Source: Cricetomys ansorgei (lineage: Eukaryota; Chordata; Mammalia; Rodentia; Nesomyidae). Taken from it: 64,000 nt of DNA. The stretch lies in the NCBI GenBank assembly GCA_026225945.1, contig JAMJFZ010000107.1, positions 43,452,501 through 43,516,500 of the forward strand, written 5' to 3'. This document shows positions 36,503-47,114 of this stretch, piece after piece. The translations under genes and the position numbers were made by a program. Position 1 is the stretch's first letter; every line of letters starts with the position of its first letter. The notes beneath the pieces were generated by a model that was not told the DNA's origin, did not search any database, and worked only from the letters and a program-made list of their open reading frames with translations.

Positions 36503-37383
36503 CCTAGGAAGTATTTTACACACACCAGAGAAATCAGGCTCAACATGTATATTCCTGTCTGTAAATGGAGTCAGGATTCTGGGTTCCATAGAAGAAAAAT
36601 AATTATCATAGTAAAAATAATTGTATTGATCATAACCTTTGCTAAAGTCAACCTTAACACTCAGGATGGTCCTGAAGTACTCTATAAAATAACGTGGGAT
36701 TCCTTTACATTTCCATAAAATGTACAACATAGCGTATGAACTATATGTCCTCATACAATCTCAAATGTGTAAGTGTACACTCAGTGAAACTTACCTACTG
36801 GTATTACTTTCGAGTGTCTATGTTAGAATAGCTCTTTGCCTCTCACTAACACTGCTTTTAAGCTTTAACAGATAAATAAAAACACTAAGAGCTCATTTTT
36901 CATGATGCTGATGATTACATTTTAATATAAAACAGCAATGCAAATTTACAACATGATTTGTCCTGCAGTGTGGCTAAACCTTTTGTAGTCTCATGATTGC
37001 GATCAACGGCTCTCAATTACTCACTGTTTGTACTTCTAATAAGTACAAAAGGAGGGAGGCAGGAAAAGACTTCTAATGTGAAAACTTAATGTGATTGACG
37101 GAAATCACACCCATTCAAAGTAACTCTCCTACTCGCTCTAGATTTTGTAACCACTGTGCATAAAACAACATATAAGTGCAGGCAAACAGTAGCTGAAGTA
37201 TAGTTGTCACATAGTGTAAACCAGGGCACTAGGCAAACTCGTGAAAGGAAAATATACTGCCAAGCCGAGAGTGAAAATGCAAACCGCAGCATTTCAGAAA
37301 TCCATCTTCTGGCTTCCTGAGGACAGAACACCTTCCCGAGAGGTGGGCACAGAGCCATGAGACCAGACAGTCTCCTGGAGTCT

Positions 37384-37438
37384 CTTCTTTCTCTCTCCTT
37401 TCTCCTTTTTTCTTTCTTTCTTTTTCTCTCTCTCTGCT
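37384..37438. repeat. Pyrimidine-rich simple repeat inside the Sorbs2 3' UTR
   Basis: Almost pure C/T on the plus strand, with TTTC and TC steps, so the Sorbs2 mRNA carries a GA-rich tract about 310-360 nt after the stop codon. Low-complexity sequence likely to vary in length. Confidence 0.75.
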
Positions 37439-37744
37439 TTAACTACTTCACTCTTTTCTAAGTATGACGAATTTCAATCTGATTCCATACACAAATATTT
37501 CAAAGTTGAGGGCAGAAAGCAGGAAACTGCATACTTAAGTGGGTGCAAGCTTGCCACATCTCCCTAGAGCTCCCTGCCTCCCTAAGGCTTACAGTGGCAG
37601 TCACTCTGCTGGTGAGTTGGTGGCAGCAGGTGGAGACAGCCTATTGGAAACCATAAGGCAGGACAGCGACAGGCCTGCTGGGATGTTCAGGTGAGTTACG
37701 CAGGTGTGTTGCTGAAATGCCCGGGAAATAAGGAGGGCGGTGAG

Positions 37745-37806
37745 TCACAGCCTCTTGACATAGTTTCCGGGAAAAGTACCAAAGAATTTGGTTCTTCTTG
37801 AAGTTC
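37745..37806 (-). CDS. Sorbs2: Sorbs2 last coding exon: end of SH3-3 and stop
   Basis: The coding part of the terminal exon, 62 nt. Two bases complete the split Gly codon, then [19 protein letters not shown] and a TGA stop at 37745-37747. GTFPGNYVK is the final SH3 strand with its conserved Pro and Tyr. The acceptor is TTCTGTTTTTAG (AG at 37807-37808). Ending within three residues of the SH3 fold is typical of this family, so the C terminus is complete. The exon continues into the 3' UTR without a further intron that I can see. Confidence 0.96.
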
Positions 37807-39630
37807 CTAAAAACAGAAGCGATAAATGAAAGGCTGTAACAGCAACAACATGTCAGGCACTATGCCAGCTTGAAGACTTTCCAGCTATAAGGGTTCCATG
37901 AGAAAGCAAGCCCTAAATAGTATGGAAAAGAATGAAGAAAACTCACTTTTAAGAGAAAGTGGGCAATTTAGTTGTCTTGCCTAATGCAATCATTGTTTCA
38001 CGAGCAAAAATGATATCAGGCTGAATGGGGACGCCTAGCCTCTCAGTCCAGAGATGGGTACAGTTGTGCAGGAGAGCTGGGTGGTAGGACTCAAGTCACC
38101 ATGATGCCAAACACGGAATGAGGGGTGACTGTGTGGCTAGCAAGGGCATGAGATGACGGATAAAACACAAGAGTAAGGGTTGGTTCAGGAGCAGGAGGCC
38201 ACACTGACCACTACCTAAGATGCTGCAAATATCAGAACAGCCTTATAATCTCAAGCTCAGTGCTACCTTCCCTCCCCCCACAAAAAAAGCAGGGTTATGT
38301 TTCTTAGCAAAATACAGAATTCTGAGCAATTCAAAATCACTAAATTTTAAAGAGTGGAAGATTGACCACTAGTTGTGTGGGCATGTGGCATGGAGTTCAA
38401 CCCGAGAGCGACTTCTAACATGGCCAGTTAAGCCAAGGGCACACATGGCTTCTTGACGTCACCTTCGGTTTCAAATGTCACAGTTCTTTGGATACTTTCT
38501 ATAAAGTCTGTAGACTAAATTCTTCTGTATTTCAGCATAGTACATAGGGTAGGGATTCTAAAATTTCATTTCTCATTAACATTCTGTAATTCGTTGATTT
38601 GGTTTGGTTACGACTCCTGCAAAGCATGTATGTGAACCACTTCTCTTTCCTTCTAGATGGGGATTGATAGAATAATGGAATATATGTGGTCTCAGTTCTT
38701 TCATAATCTCACAACTGCTGGGCCAGTCCAGAGAAGGTTTTTGTTCCCACATTTTTATTGTATTAAAAAAAAATGTACGGGCATGGGTGCTTTGCCGGCA
38801 TGCATGTCTATGCACCGCTAGCACATTGTGTCTATGGAAGCTGGAGAGAGCATTGGACCTCCTGGAACTAGAGTTATAGACAGGTAATAGCCATCATGTG
38901 GATGCTCAGAATGGAGCCTGGGTCATCTTAACAGCTGAGCACCCTCCAGCCCATCCCATACCTTTCTTTCCACCTTTCTCCTCTGTGTCTGAGTGTATAT
39001 TTTTGTCTACAAGTATTTTCTCAGAAGACCTCACATGGTCTCCTCCTCATCCTTCTTGCTCCTCATCATCCCTCTCTTCCTCCCTCTCTTCCTCCCATAC
39101 AAACAGTGTGGAATGTTAAGCATGTGCTCCATGGCTGAGCTTTCAGTCTTTTAAGATGGTAACAGTGGACGTGCCTTTGAAGTGGCAAGAAAGGTACTTC
39201 TCCCTTCTCCTAACTGAAGCTGAGGGGTATCCCTGGATTTTTAGGGCTGCTAGCAGTCCTAGCAAATGGGCTAGTTTTCCTTCCATCTTGCTCCCCACCA
39301 AATGACATTTCCCCCTGCTGACAACTAATGTTTCCCATGATACTGTTACTGTGACTTCACAGCCATTGCTGGTTGGTTTTATTTTAAGAAGTTTTCTTAG
39401 TGGGTTGAAGTAAAACTAGTAGAAAATCACATATACCCGAAGCAGTAAATGGGAAGGTATATTTAAATGCAGTGGCTTTGGGCATTTATAGTACACCATG
39501 AAGTTAAAGAGAGACCATGCAACACTATGAATTTAGAGAGAGAGCGACTCTCAGAGTGAACCATGCAAAGGAGCAAACTCAGGCAGATGATGAAACGGCT
39601 AAACGCGTCTGAGAAGAAACGAGCACATAC
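37807..39630 (-). other. Sorbs2 intron within SH3-3
   Basis: 1824-nt GT-AG intron splitting the Gly codon of WFVGT. Contains an antisense B2/B3 SINE (38752-38952) and a TC-rich stretch (39030-39100). Confidence 0.9.
38752..38952 (-). repeat. B2/B3-type SINE, antisense to plus, same sense as Sorbs2
   Basis: TTTTATTGTATTAAAAAAAA tail, GTACGGGCATGGGTGCTTTG, CTGGAACTAGAGTTATAGAC, CATCATGTGGATGCTCAGAA and the head TAACAGCTGAGCACCCTCCA then GCCC. Diverged. Confidence 0.82.
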
Positions 39631-39737
39631 CCACAAACCATCCATCATCACACTTTTCCATCACGTCAATGACATCGCTTTCTCTGAGTTCCAGCTCGTC
39701 TTCATTCCTAGGAGTATAGTTATACAGAGCCTGAAAC
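39631..39737 (-). CDS. Sorbs2: Sorbs2 coding exon: body of SH3-3
   Basis: A 107-nt exon. Its first G completes a Pro codon; 35 codons follow and it ends on the first base of a Gly codon. It reads [20 protein letters not shown], then [15 protein letters not shown]: the ALYNY first strand, the acidic RT loop ([11 protein letters not shown]) and the ligand-binding Trp in DDGWFVG of the third SH3 domain. The acceptor region is CTGTTCAAG (AG at 39738-39739) with a modest pyrimidine tract. The donor is GTATGT at 39630. The ELELR..D..DVMEK.DDGWFVGT pattern is the most conserved part of SORBS-family SH3-3. Confidence 0.96.
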
Positions 39738-42700
39738 CTTGAACAGGACAAATGGGTATGTTTTAATTTCTTTCAGGTCTTTGTGAAATTACAGAAGACA
39801 GTACAACACTCACTCGAGCTCTGACATTGCGATCGTCAACATGCTGTGTCTGGAGCATGTGAGGGCTTTGCTAAGCATGTAAAGTCAATGGAAACATTCA
39901 GATTCTCGTGAGAATTAACACCGCTTTAATAACATCTCAAAACTTACATATTCAGGGATGATTACAGTATCCATGGGTCAGGCAGAAACCTTTTTGATAT
40001 TTGTAGGCCAGCCCTGCATTTAAATTGCTCAGACATATAATGTCTTTCATCCAGATGCTACAACAACAGGGTAGGATATAAGAAAGTTGGTATTTGCGTT
40101 GTGCAGCCACATCAACAAGAGTGATTACAGATTTAGCAACCCAGGACCATAAGCAAATAACGGAGGCTTGGAAATGGAGTTCCCAAATGATTCTAAGTTG
40201 ACTTGTACAAAATGTTTCAGACAAATGTTCTGTAAATAATGATGTGGGAATTATTATAAAAGGAAGAGTACTGTGTGTCTGTCATAGGAAATCCTTCAGA
40301 GCAGTTTCGTTTTATAATCTGAATCAGGATTTGAAATTTTGAATTTGGAATTCGAGTCATAGATGATGCGATAGCATGGCCGTCTCCGGACCAGCTCAAT
40401 TAGGAGATCACGGACTTTTAAAAATGTGTCTGGGAAAAGCTGTGCTTGAGTTAAAGGGTCTCCCCTGAAATAATCATATGTGAGAAGGCATTACTGAAAG
40501 GAGCCTCCACTTTGTTTTTCTTGTCTGAACTCTTTGAGAGATGCTGGCATTGGTCGGCAATGAGTTTGAATGTGGAATCTATTTGACATTGACTTTTGTG
40601 ACTGCTAAATTTCATGACTATTAGCATGGACCGGGACTTTGGAAAGTAAAGACTGACTTTATAGAGGCTAAGAAGGCTGGGAAGAATTTGATATGCAGTT
40701 AACAGGAAAATTTCATGAGATCACTTATCTGTGACTGGTGTAGTTGGAGGCTTAAAAGGACTGGGAACTTTGTCTTCATTGCTTCTTTTAGAACTGTCAT
40801 ACAATTGTGCTAACATAAGAAAACAGTAACAACATTCTGGGAGCGCTTTGGATTTATTTTAGACCACCATTAAAAAGTAGGTGATACTGAATTCTACTTT
40901 TAAACAAGAATGCTTTATTTCTAATTACTTTATTGAGTCAGAAAAGTAATATTTTGGTAGAATAAAGCTATTCTGGCATTTGAATCCAAACGTCATGCTA
41001 TGTGTGCAACAGCCTCGCTGGCCTCCTCTCTCTTCCTGAGCATCCTGAGGCTCGGGATGCAGATAGAGTTGGCGTCAGGGAGTTACAGAAAAGAGCTTTG
41101 CCTTCCCTAAAAATCATCATCTTCTCTAGCCTGGCCCCCAACCCTAAAACTCTCACATTAGAGATTTCTTCCCCAGTTAATAATGTTCATTTCTAGTAGG
41201 CAATTTTAGCCATTTACATTCTTTCGAGCCTTTTGTCATCTTCTGAGGTCTTTCACTGGGAGAGGCTTCAATTTGTAAGCCAGGGTGGAAACAGAACCAG
41301 ACTCTGGCAAAAGTGGTAAGAGTTGGAGGGGCCACCTCCCTAGGATGTTTGTCTGGGGCAGTCTTAGGCGAAGAGGAAGATCATTTGTTGTTTGTGTGGT
41401 TGGTTAGCTTCTGATGCTGGTCAGGTGACAGAGCGATATAACGGATGTTCACAGGGAAAGGGGGTTTCAGCAATGCCCCTTGTCCTTCCTCAAGTTTGAG
41501 GGATGTGGCCATCCCTGGCTGGCAAACTGATGGATGAACTCTGCAGTCACTTTGGGAGAGCTGAGACGCTTGCTGAGCTTCTCGGTCTCTAGCCTTACCG
41601 AGGCATATCTCTGACTGCTTACAGGCCTATTTAAGGCCACAAACTCCAACTCCAGCTGCTTCAAGACTCCTGAGGTTCCCAGAGCTAACAACCCAGAACT
41701 GGCATGAACTCCAAGCTCATTTTTATATGATGAAAGCCAAGTACTCTTGTCAGAATTTATTTTACCATCGTGGTTTAATTAGATCTCACATAAAAAAAAA
41801 AAAAGAGTTTGTATGGAAACATAAACATAAACCTTCCTGGGAATCTTTCTACTTCTGCTTGTTTTCAAATCAGTGTTGCATGACAGGAAATGCAGCTCAA
41901 TTAAAAAAATGCTGCTTTGAAAGATGTCAGGGAGATGGTAGTGGTGGGGTCAAGACTGCCTCAAAAATAAATGTGTCAATTAAGAAAGCCGAGCCAAACT
42001 CAAAACGATACCTGTGCCTTTTACTGTCCCTAAACTGAACCATAGCAACATAGCTTATGTTTCTATTTTTGCTTCACAAAATATTTTCTAAAATATATAC
42101 AATTAAACATTCCATAATCACTCTCATTGAGGCTGCAATGAAACATAAATTCGATAAAGAATGTTTTATGGTATCTAAAGCAAGGCTAGAAAGTGTATTT
42201 TTCCCACCTGTGGGCTCTGTGGTTTTAGAGCTGCATACAACATAACAAAGTACGTGGGGTCACAAACTGTTCATAGGCCTTGAATAGAACATGCTAGCAA
42301 TGCCATCACCCTAACAGCTCTGGGGTGTGTTTTTGTGATGTAATTCTATCATGGTTTGCACACGTAAAAAAACATCAGTAACATTCTTGCAAGTCATTCT
42401 TCATTTTTTTCCAGTTAAGAGAGGTATTTTTCAACGATTATTACTTCTAGTCTGTTGGAATAAGTACTTTAGAAGAACACCTTCCTGGCTGTACTGTGTG
42501 AGAGGCACTGTCAGAGAGTGATGCGTTCTGGAGGGCATGCTTCTAACCATGAAAAACAAGGAGGAACTCTTGGTGCTGGTAACACCAGTTCCACACCAGG
42601 GCTTGCCCACAGGGAAGAGTCTTTGGCCAGCATGTTTTTCACCAAGTCAGCTGAGCCTAGGCAGAAGGCTTAGGTGTACGGGGACAAGGCTGAGGACTAT

Positions 42701-43277
42701 GGCTGTGCCTTCCAGAGGTCTCTCTCTTGACTCAGCATAGGTAGGAGCCAATAGGAAGTGGATAACATCTGAGTGTCTACTGTAAACTGAGCCAGAGAAA
42801 GACAAATGAGACTCTTAAAGACAATGTTTGATACTTGCAGATTGATTTAACGTATGTATCAGAAAGGAGGGGGATTTGGAAGGAACATTAGAAAAGGCAG
42901 GCTCTTGGGCTGGTGGAAATTATACCGTGCACCCGGACGGTCGTGTGGGCTTTAATACTGCTATTTTCAAAAACACTTTGAAGCATGTGCTACAATTTTA
43001 GAATCACACTATTAAGGAAGACCTGAGGTCTACTTACGCAGCATTCAAATAAGTCAAAAAACAAGGTTAGGACATAGTCCATCGGTCTTTAAAGGTACAA
43101 CTACTAGTTACACAGCCAGCAGAGGAAGGGACAGATTTACAAATTGCAGGAGTCACTGCCACACTGGAAGATTTTTTTCTGGAGCATAAATTATCTTCTG
43201 TTTTGTGTTGTTATTTACATCTTAATTTATGTGTGTGTTTTGTTTGCATGTATTTAGAGGATAAGAGGAATACTTAC
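39738..43277 (-). other. Sorbs2 intron before the SH3-3 exon
   Basis: 3540-nt GT-AG intron splitting the Pro codon of GGGEPFQ. No SINE, LINE or further exon recognised in it. Confidence 0.88.
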
Positions 43278-43327
43278 GGTTCCCCCCCTCCTTGAATGTT
43301 TTCATGAGCAAACACAGGGCGCTGTGG
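43278..43327 (-). CDS. Sorbs2: Sorbs2 small linker exon before SH3-3
   Basis: A 50-nt exon that starts in phase 0 and ends two bases into a Pro codon. It encodes PQRPVFAHENIQGGGE plus CC. The acceptor is CATTTCATTTCAG (AG at 43328-43329) and the donor GTAAGT at 43277. PQRPVF.HENIQGGGEPFQ is the known SORBS2 linker into the third SH3 domain, and the split Pro codon is completed by the first base of the next exon at 39737. The GGA-GGG-GGG run near the donor gives seven G in a row on the coding strand. The exon is isolated: 14.7 kb from the previous constitutive exon and 3.5 kb from the next. Confidence 0.92.
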
Positions 43328-43858
43328 CTGAAATGAAATGATTTTCAATGTCATCAGTGTTTGAACTGGTATCACTAAAGGATAATTTGAGTAATAGCAT
43401 GGTACTTTTCTTGACATTTAATATTTCCTGTTGCAAAAAACCAAGGAGGAAGAAGGAAAAAAATCCACCAAATAAAAGGCTTCTGTATGCTTACTAATTA
43501 AAGTATTTTGAAGGGTGCTTTAAGTCAGAAGACCCAAGGGTTCAAACTTTTGAACACATCCACAATCTGGTTCTCTTCAAGCTTTAAGGGAAAGTCGAGG
43601 TTTAGTCCCATTGATTTTTCCAAGGTCAGGAATATGGCAAGAACACGGACATTAAACCACAGAGGTGGGAGGCTGGACGTCTTCATTCAACCTCATTCTT
43701 TAGCGCTTTCTCAGACAAGCAGAAGGGACACGTCTAGCAATGACCACATTCGCTCCGAGCTTTCCCTTCACAGACGACATTGGCACAATATGGTACAGAG
43801 GGAAAGTCAATAGCCAGACATCCCATGCTGCATTTGAATTTAAATTCTCTGCTCTCAA

Positions 43859-43899
43859 TGGGGTGAGGGCCGGGGCAGGGCGGGGAGGGGGCGGGGGGA
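43859..43899 (+). repeat. G-run cluster with quadruplex potential
   Basis: At least six runs of three or more G separated by one- or two-base spacers within about 41 bp on the plus (template) strand, so the Sorbs2 pre-mRNA carries the complementary C-rich stretch. It lies about 530 nt upstream of the linker exon. Confidence 0.8.
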
Positions 43900-44791
43900 G
43901 GCACATGCAGTTTTCGAAAGAAGACAAGAGAGCTTCAGAAGAATGCAACGGACAATATCCAGTTAACATATAATGCTTTACCTTAGAAGAGAAATATTGG
44001 TAGAAATCCCCAGTGCATTGAACTCCCCAAAGAGTTTCCTTTCTTTTTAAACTAAGCATCAAGACCAGTATCTGTAATAGATACTTATAATATTGGAAAT
44101 GACGAGCCTTAGCATCCTGCATAGCTACACAAATACTTCAGAGAATGAAATTTAACACATTTGTTAAATATGGAAACTCAGTGTAATTTACATTGATCAT
44201 CCACGTGTTACCTTTTAGGGAAAGAGATGCATTCGATCCATTCACATTTCAAACATTTTCTGTTAAATGGTGACCATCTGCTGGATATCTGAGTCCAGGT
44301 TCTGACTTTGTTAACTGAACTAGTTATTAGAGCCATGTCTTCAGTCATCATTACTGACTACTCATAGGCTGGAGATATTTTCCTGAAATTGTTCATAGAA
44401 ACCTCTGGTCCAAGGAAGGATAAGGAACCCCAGAGTTCCCTTCAGTGTGATTCTGATCCTTCCTAAATTTACCTGGAATCTTCCAATCCACATTGTCTAT
44501 GGGCAATTGTCTAGTGCAAATTAAATATTTTCACAACTGAAACTTCAAGCTTTAAGTCTTATTAGTTGGGAGTGTTTGTTAACAGTGTTCCTAGAATTTT
44601 GTTTCAGTATCTCCACACAGAATACAGACATTTAAAACTAAAGCGTGGAAAGGAACTACTGGCCACGTGGATGATTTACTCCTATAAGTCATTATAAAAT
44701 TACTAACAGTATATAAAATTATAAAACGATGTTATTAAATATAAAATATTGAAAGTATAAATTATATTATTCTTAAGGATAATGAAGTCTA

Positions 44792-44900
44792 GGCTGGGTA
44801 TGGTGGTGTCTGCCTTTAATCTCAGCACTCTGGAGGCAGAATTCAAGGCTAGCCTGCCAGGACTACATAGGGAGTGCCTATCTAAAATAAAAAGACCAAA
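44792..44900 (+). repeat. B1 SINE, internally deleted
   Basis: GGCTGGGTATGGTGGTGTCT, GCCTTTAATCTCAGCACTCT, GGAGGCAGAATTCAAGGCTA, GCCTGCCAGGACTACATAGG and an A-rich end. Shorter than a full B1 because part of the middle is missing. Confidence 0.88.
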
Positions 44901-46744
44901 CCATCCTTTAGACATTTTTGAGATTTTAAATTCAAGAAATTATTAATTTAAATATATGAAGAAGCAGGTGTAAGTCAACCATAATGTATGTTACATTTCC
45001 AGTTCTTTTAAAATTATTTTTTAAGTTAAAATGTGAATGGCCCCTTAACCTGTCAACTTAAAGTGATCTACGTTCGAAGGTTATAGTCTGTTATTTAGTA
45101 TTATCATTAGCATCTTCCTTGCTCAGCACCTTTGCTTCTCCAGCCTCCTAAATTATTTAAATGAATTGTCTCTTCGGCAGCTGGGTTGGAGCTCAAAAGT
45201 GTAGGGCTCACTTATTTCCCGGGTCCATAATTTCCTGGCTTTTAATCATCTTTTCCCTTCCTTCGTATCCTTCAAACCTTGCCTCTGCTCTTCGCTCCTA
45301 AATCTTTAGTTTTCCCCATAGTAATCACATTCTCAGGCGAGCAAATAATCCTAAGTTTTATCACAGAGAGGTTGTATATATCATAAAATTGTGATTTTTG
45401 AAAACATTGAAGAGCCAGTCTTTATTAGGACTCACCCTCAGATGAACTGATAACTAGCGGCCTGTTTTGGAGGAAAGTTGTGAAATTCCAGCACTTGAGT
45501 TAATGTATTTGACAAGTCCTTGGCCACTGGAGGATTAGTAGTGTCAGCAGTCACTTATGAATGTGCATTTGTTTCTGTTTGGGGCACTGTCTGCTATCCA
45601 TGCTGGACAAGCAAGCTCAGATTTCTCATCCTAAAATCAGGAGTGAGACAAGATGGAGATGAATCCTGCCCCTTCATGGAGCCCATAAAGGAGGAGAGAT
45701 TTCATTTGACAGTTTGCCTTTGCCACGTAAAGATTCTTCTCCTCAACCTTGCACATGGAGTAGTCAGAAAGTTGGTTAATTCTTTTGTTTCTTGGTCATG
45801 TGAAAGCCTCAGTGGTAATAACTCAACCTTACTTTGAACATTAAACCCCAAACGTAAAGACATTAGGCCATTTACTGTGACAAATAAATGATGAAAAGGG
45901 TTGGAAAGAAAATTTTGATTAGCCCCACGTTGAATGCAGTATTATGGCAAATTAGACAGACTAACTTGGTTAAAGTCAGCATTTGTATTTTGTCCTTAGT
46001 AAGGATGTTTGTGCTTCCTGTGTAGTCAGCCCCCGGAGACTACCTTTGCGACTGTGTCTGGGCTCTATTTCCACCTAGTGGTAAGTTGTGGTAATAACAT
46101 ATTGAAAGTTGTTTCTGCCTTTGGTTAACACAGGTCAAATGACTTCATCCTGGATTAATCTTGAAAGGATATTCTGAAGTCTACAGAGTAATTTAATCTA
46201 GATAATGATCTATTTTTATGAACACATTCTTCCTTTCCCACATTTCTAATTCTCGAGAAGAAAGGGCTCGTTAGCCACCAGTTTTAGGCTTGTGTTCACT
46301 TTTATTTGAACTCCTCAGGCATTTCTAGCACGTATGATGTCTCAGCAGTGCTGTGGTGAGGTAGAACAACATACACTTATGCCATTTGGAGAGGCTTATG
46401 CAAACTCTGATTGTAAGAGGGCAGCTTCCAAGTCAACAGGTTGCCATTACCATGTGGACATTTTGAGCAAGAATCGTATGATGATTATTTTCTTTAGAAT
46501 CTTTAGAGTTCAATAAAAATCTGAAAATTCAGTGATGTGTCATGCTGTTTTCGTGGCACCCCAAATATTTAACTTTTTTCTTTTGTTTTCTCTTTTCAGT
46601 GTCACTGTGGGTACTAATTTGTACCTTCATTAAGGTACATTAAGGCTTCATTAAGAAATTTACATAGAACATATTACAGCTTTTGATTTTTTTTTGATGT
46701 AAAAATGGATACAAGAGAGGCAGGTTTTAAGCACATTGCTATTT

Positions 46745-46921
46745 TTATTTTTTAAAAAAGTTTGTCTTGTTTTGTTTTTCAAGACAGGGTTTCTTTGTTG
46801 TACCTCTGGCTGTCCTGAAACTCACTCTGTAGACCAGGCTGACCTCAAATTCACAGAGATTCACCTGCCTATGTCTTCTGAAGAGTGCTGGGATTAAAGG
46901 CGTGTGCCACCACTGGCAGGC
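46745..46921 (-). mobile_element. B1 SINE, antisense, inserted at the tail of a B2/B3
   Basis: CAAGACAGGGTTTCTTTGTT, CTGTAGACCAGGCTGACCTC, AGTGCTGGGATTAAAGGCGT and GTGCCACCACTGGCAGGC in reversed B1 order, with its T-rich (tail) side at 46745-46780. It abuts the T-rich end of the SINE at 46922-47114, so it landed in that element's A-tail. Confidence 0.93.
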
Positions 46922-47114
46922 TTTTTTTTTTCTTTTTACAATTTATTTATTTGATTTATGAGTGCTCTCTCTGCATGTACACCTGCATACAAGAAGAGGG
47001 CATCTGATCCCATTGTAGATGGTTGTGAGCCACCACGTGGTTGCTGGGAATTGAACTCAGGACCTCTGGGAAAGCAGTCAGTGCTGTTAACCATTGAGCC
47101 ATCTTTTCAGCCTA
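46922..47114 (-). mobile_element. B2/B3 SINE, antisense
   Basis: ACAATTTATTTATTTGATTT, AGAAGAGGGCATCTGATCCC, GATGGTTGTGAGCCACCACG, GAATTGAACTCAGGACCTCT and the head TAACCATTGAGCCATCTTTT then CAGCC. Flanking ACATTGCTATTTTT (about 46734) and ACATGCCATTTTT (47114-47126) may be the remains of its target duplication, now split apart by the B1. Confidence 0.92.

Larger units (their letters stand above)
36470..37744 (-). other. Sorbs2: Sorbs2 3' UTR (left end uncertain)
   Basis: Sequence directly after the stop codon, transcribed leftward. It is free of B1/B2/L1 repeats, unlike most of the window, which fits an exon under some constraint. A purine-rich stretch (on the mRNA strand) lies at 37384-37438. 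The first canonical AATAAA on the minus strand is at 36497-36502, giving a UTR of about 1.27 kb. A second AATAAA at 35615-35620 would give about 2.13 kb. The extent is inferred from these signals only; no transcript evidence is available here. Confidence 0.45.

Noticed and set aside
43700..44122. 140-codon minus-strand open frame with a PPPPPPRPAPA run
   Set aside because: The Pro run is the complement of the G-run cluster; the ends do not match splice sites and the rest is not protein-like.
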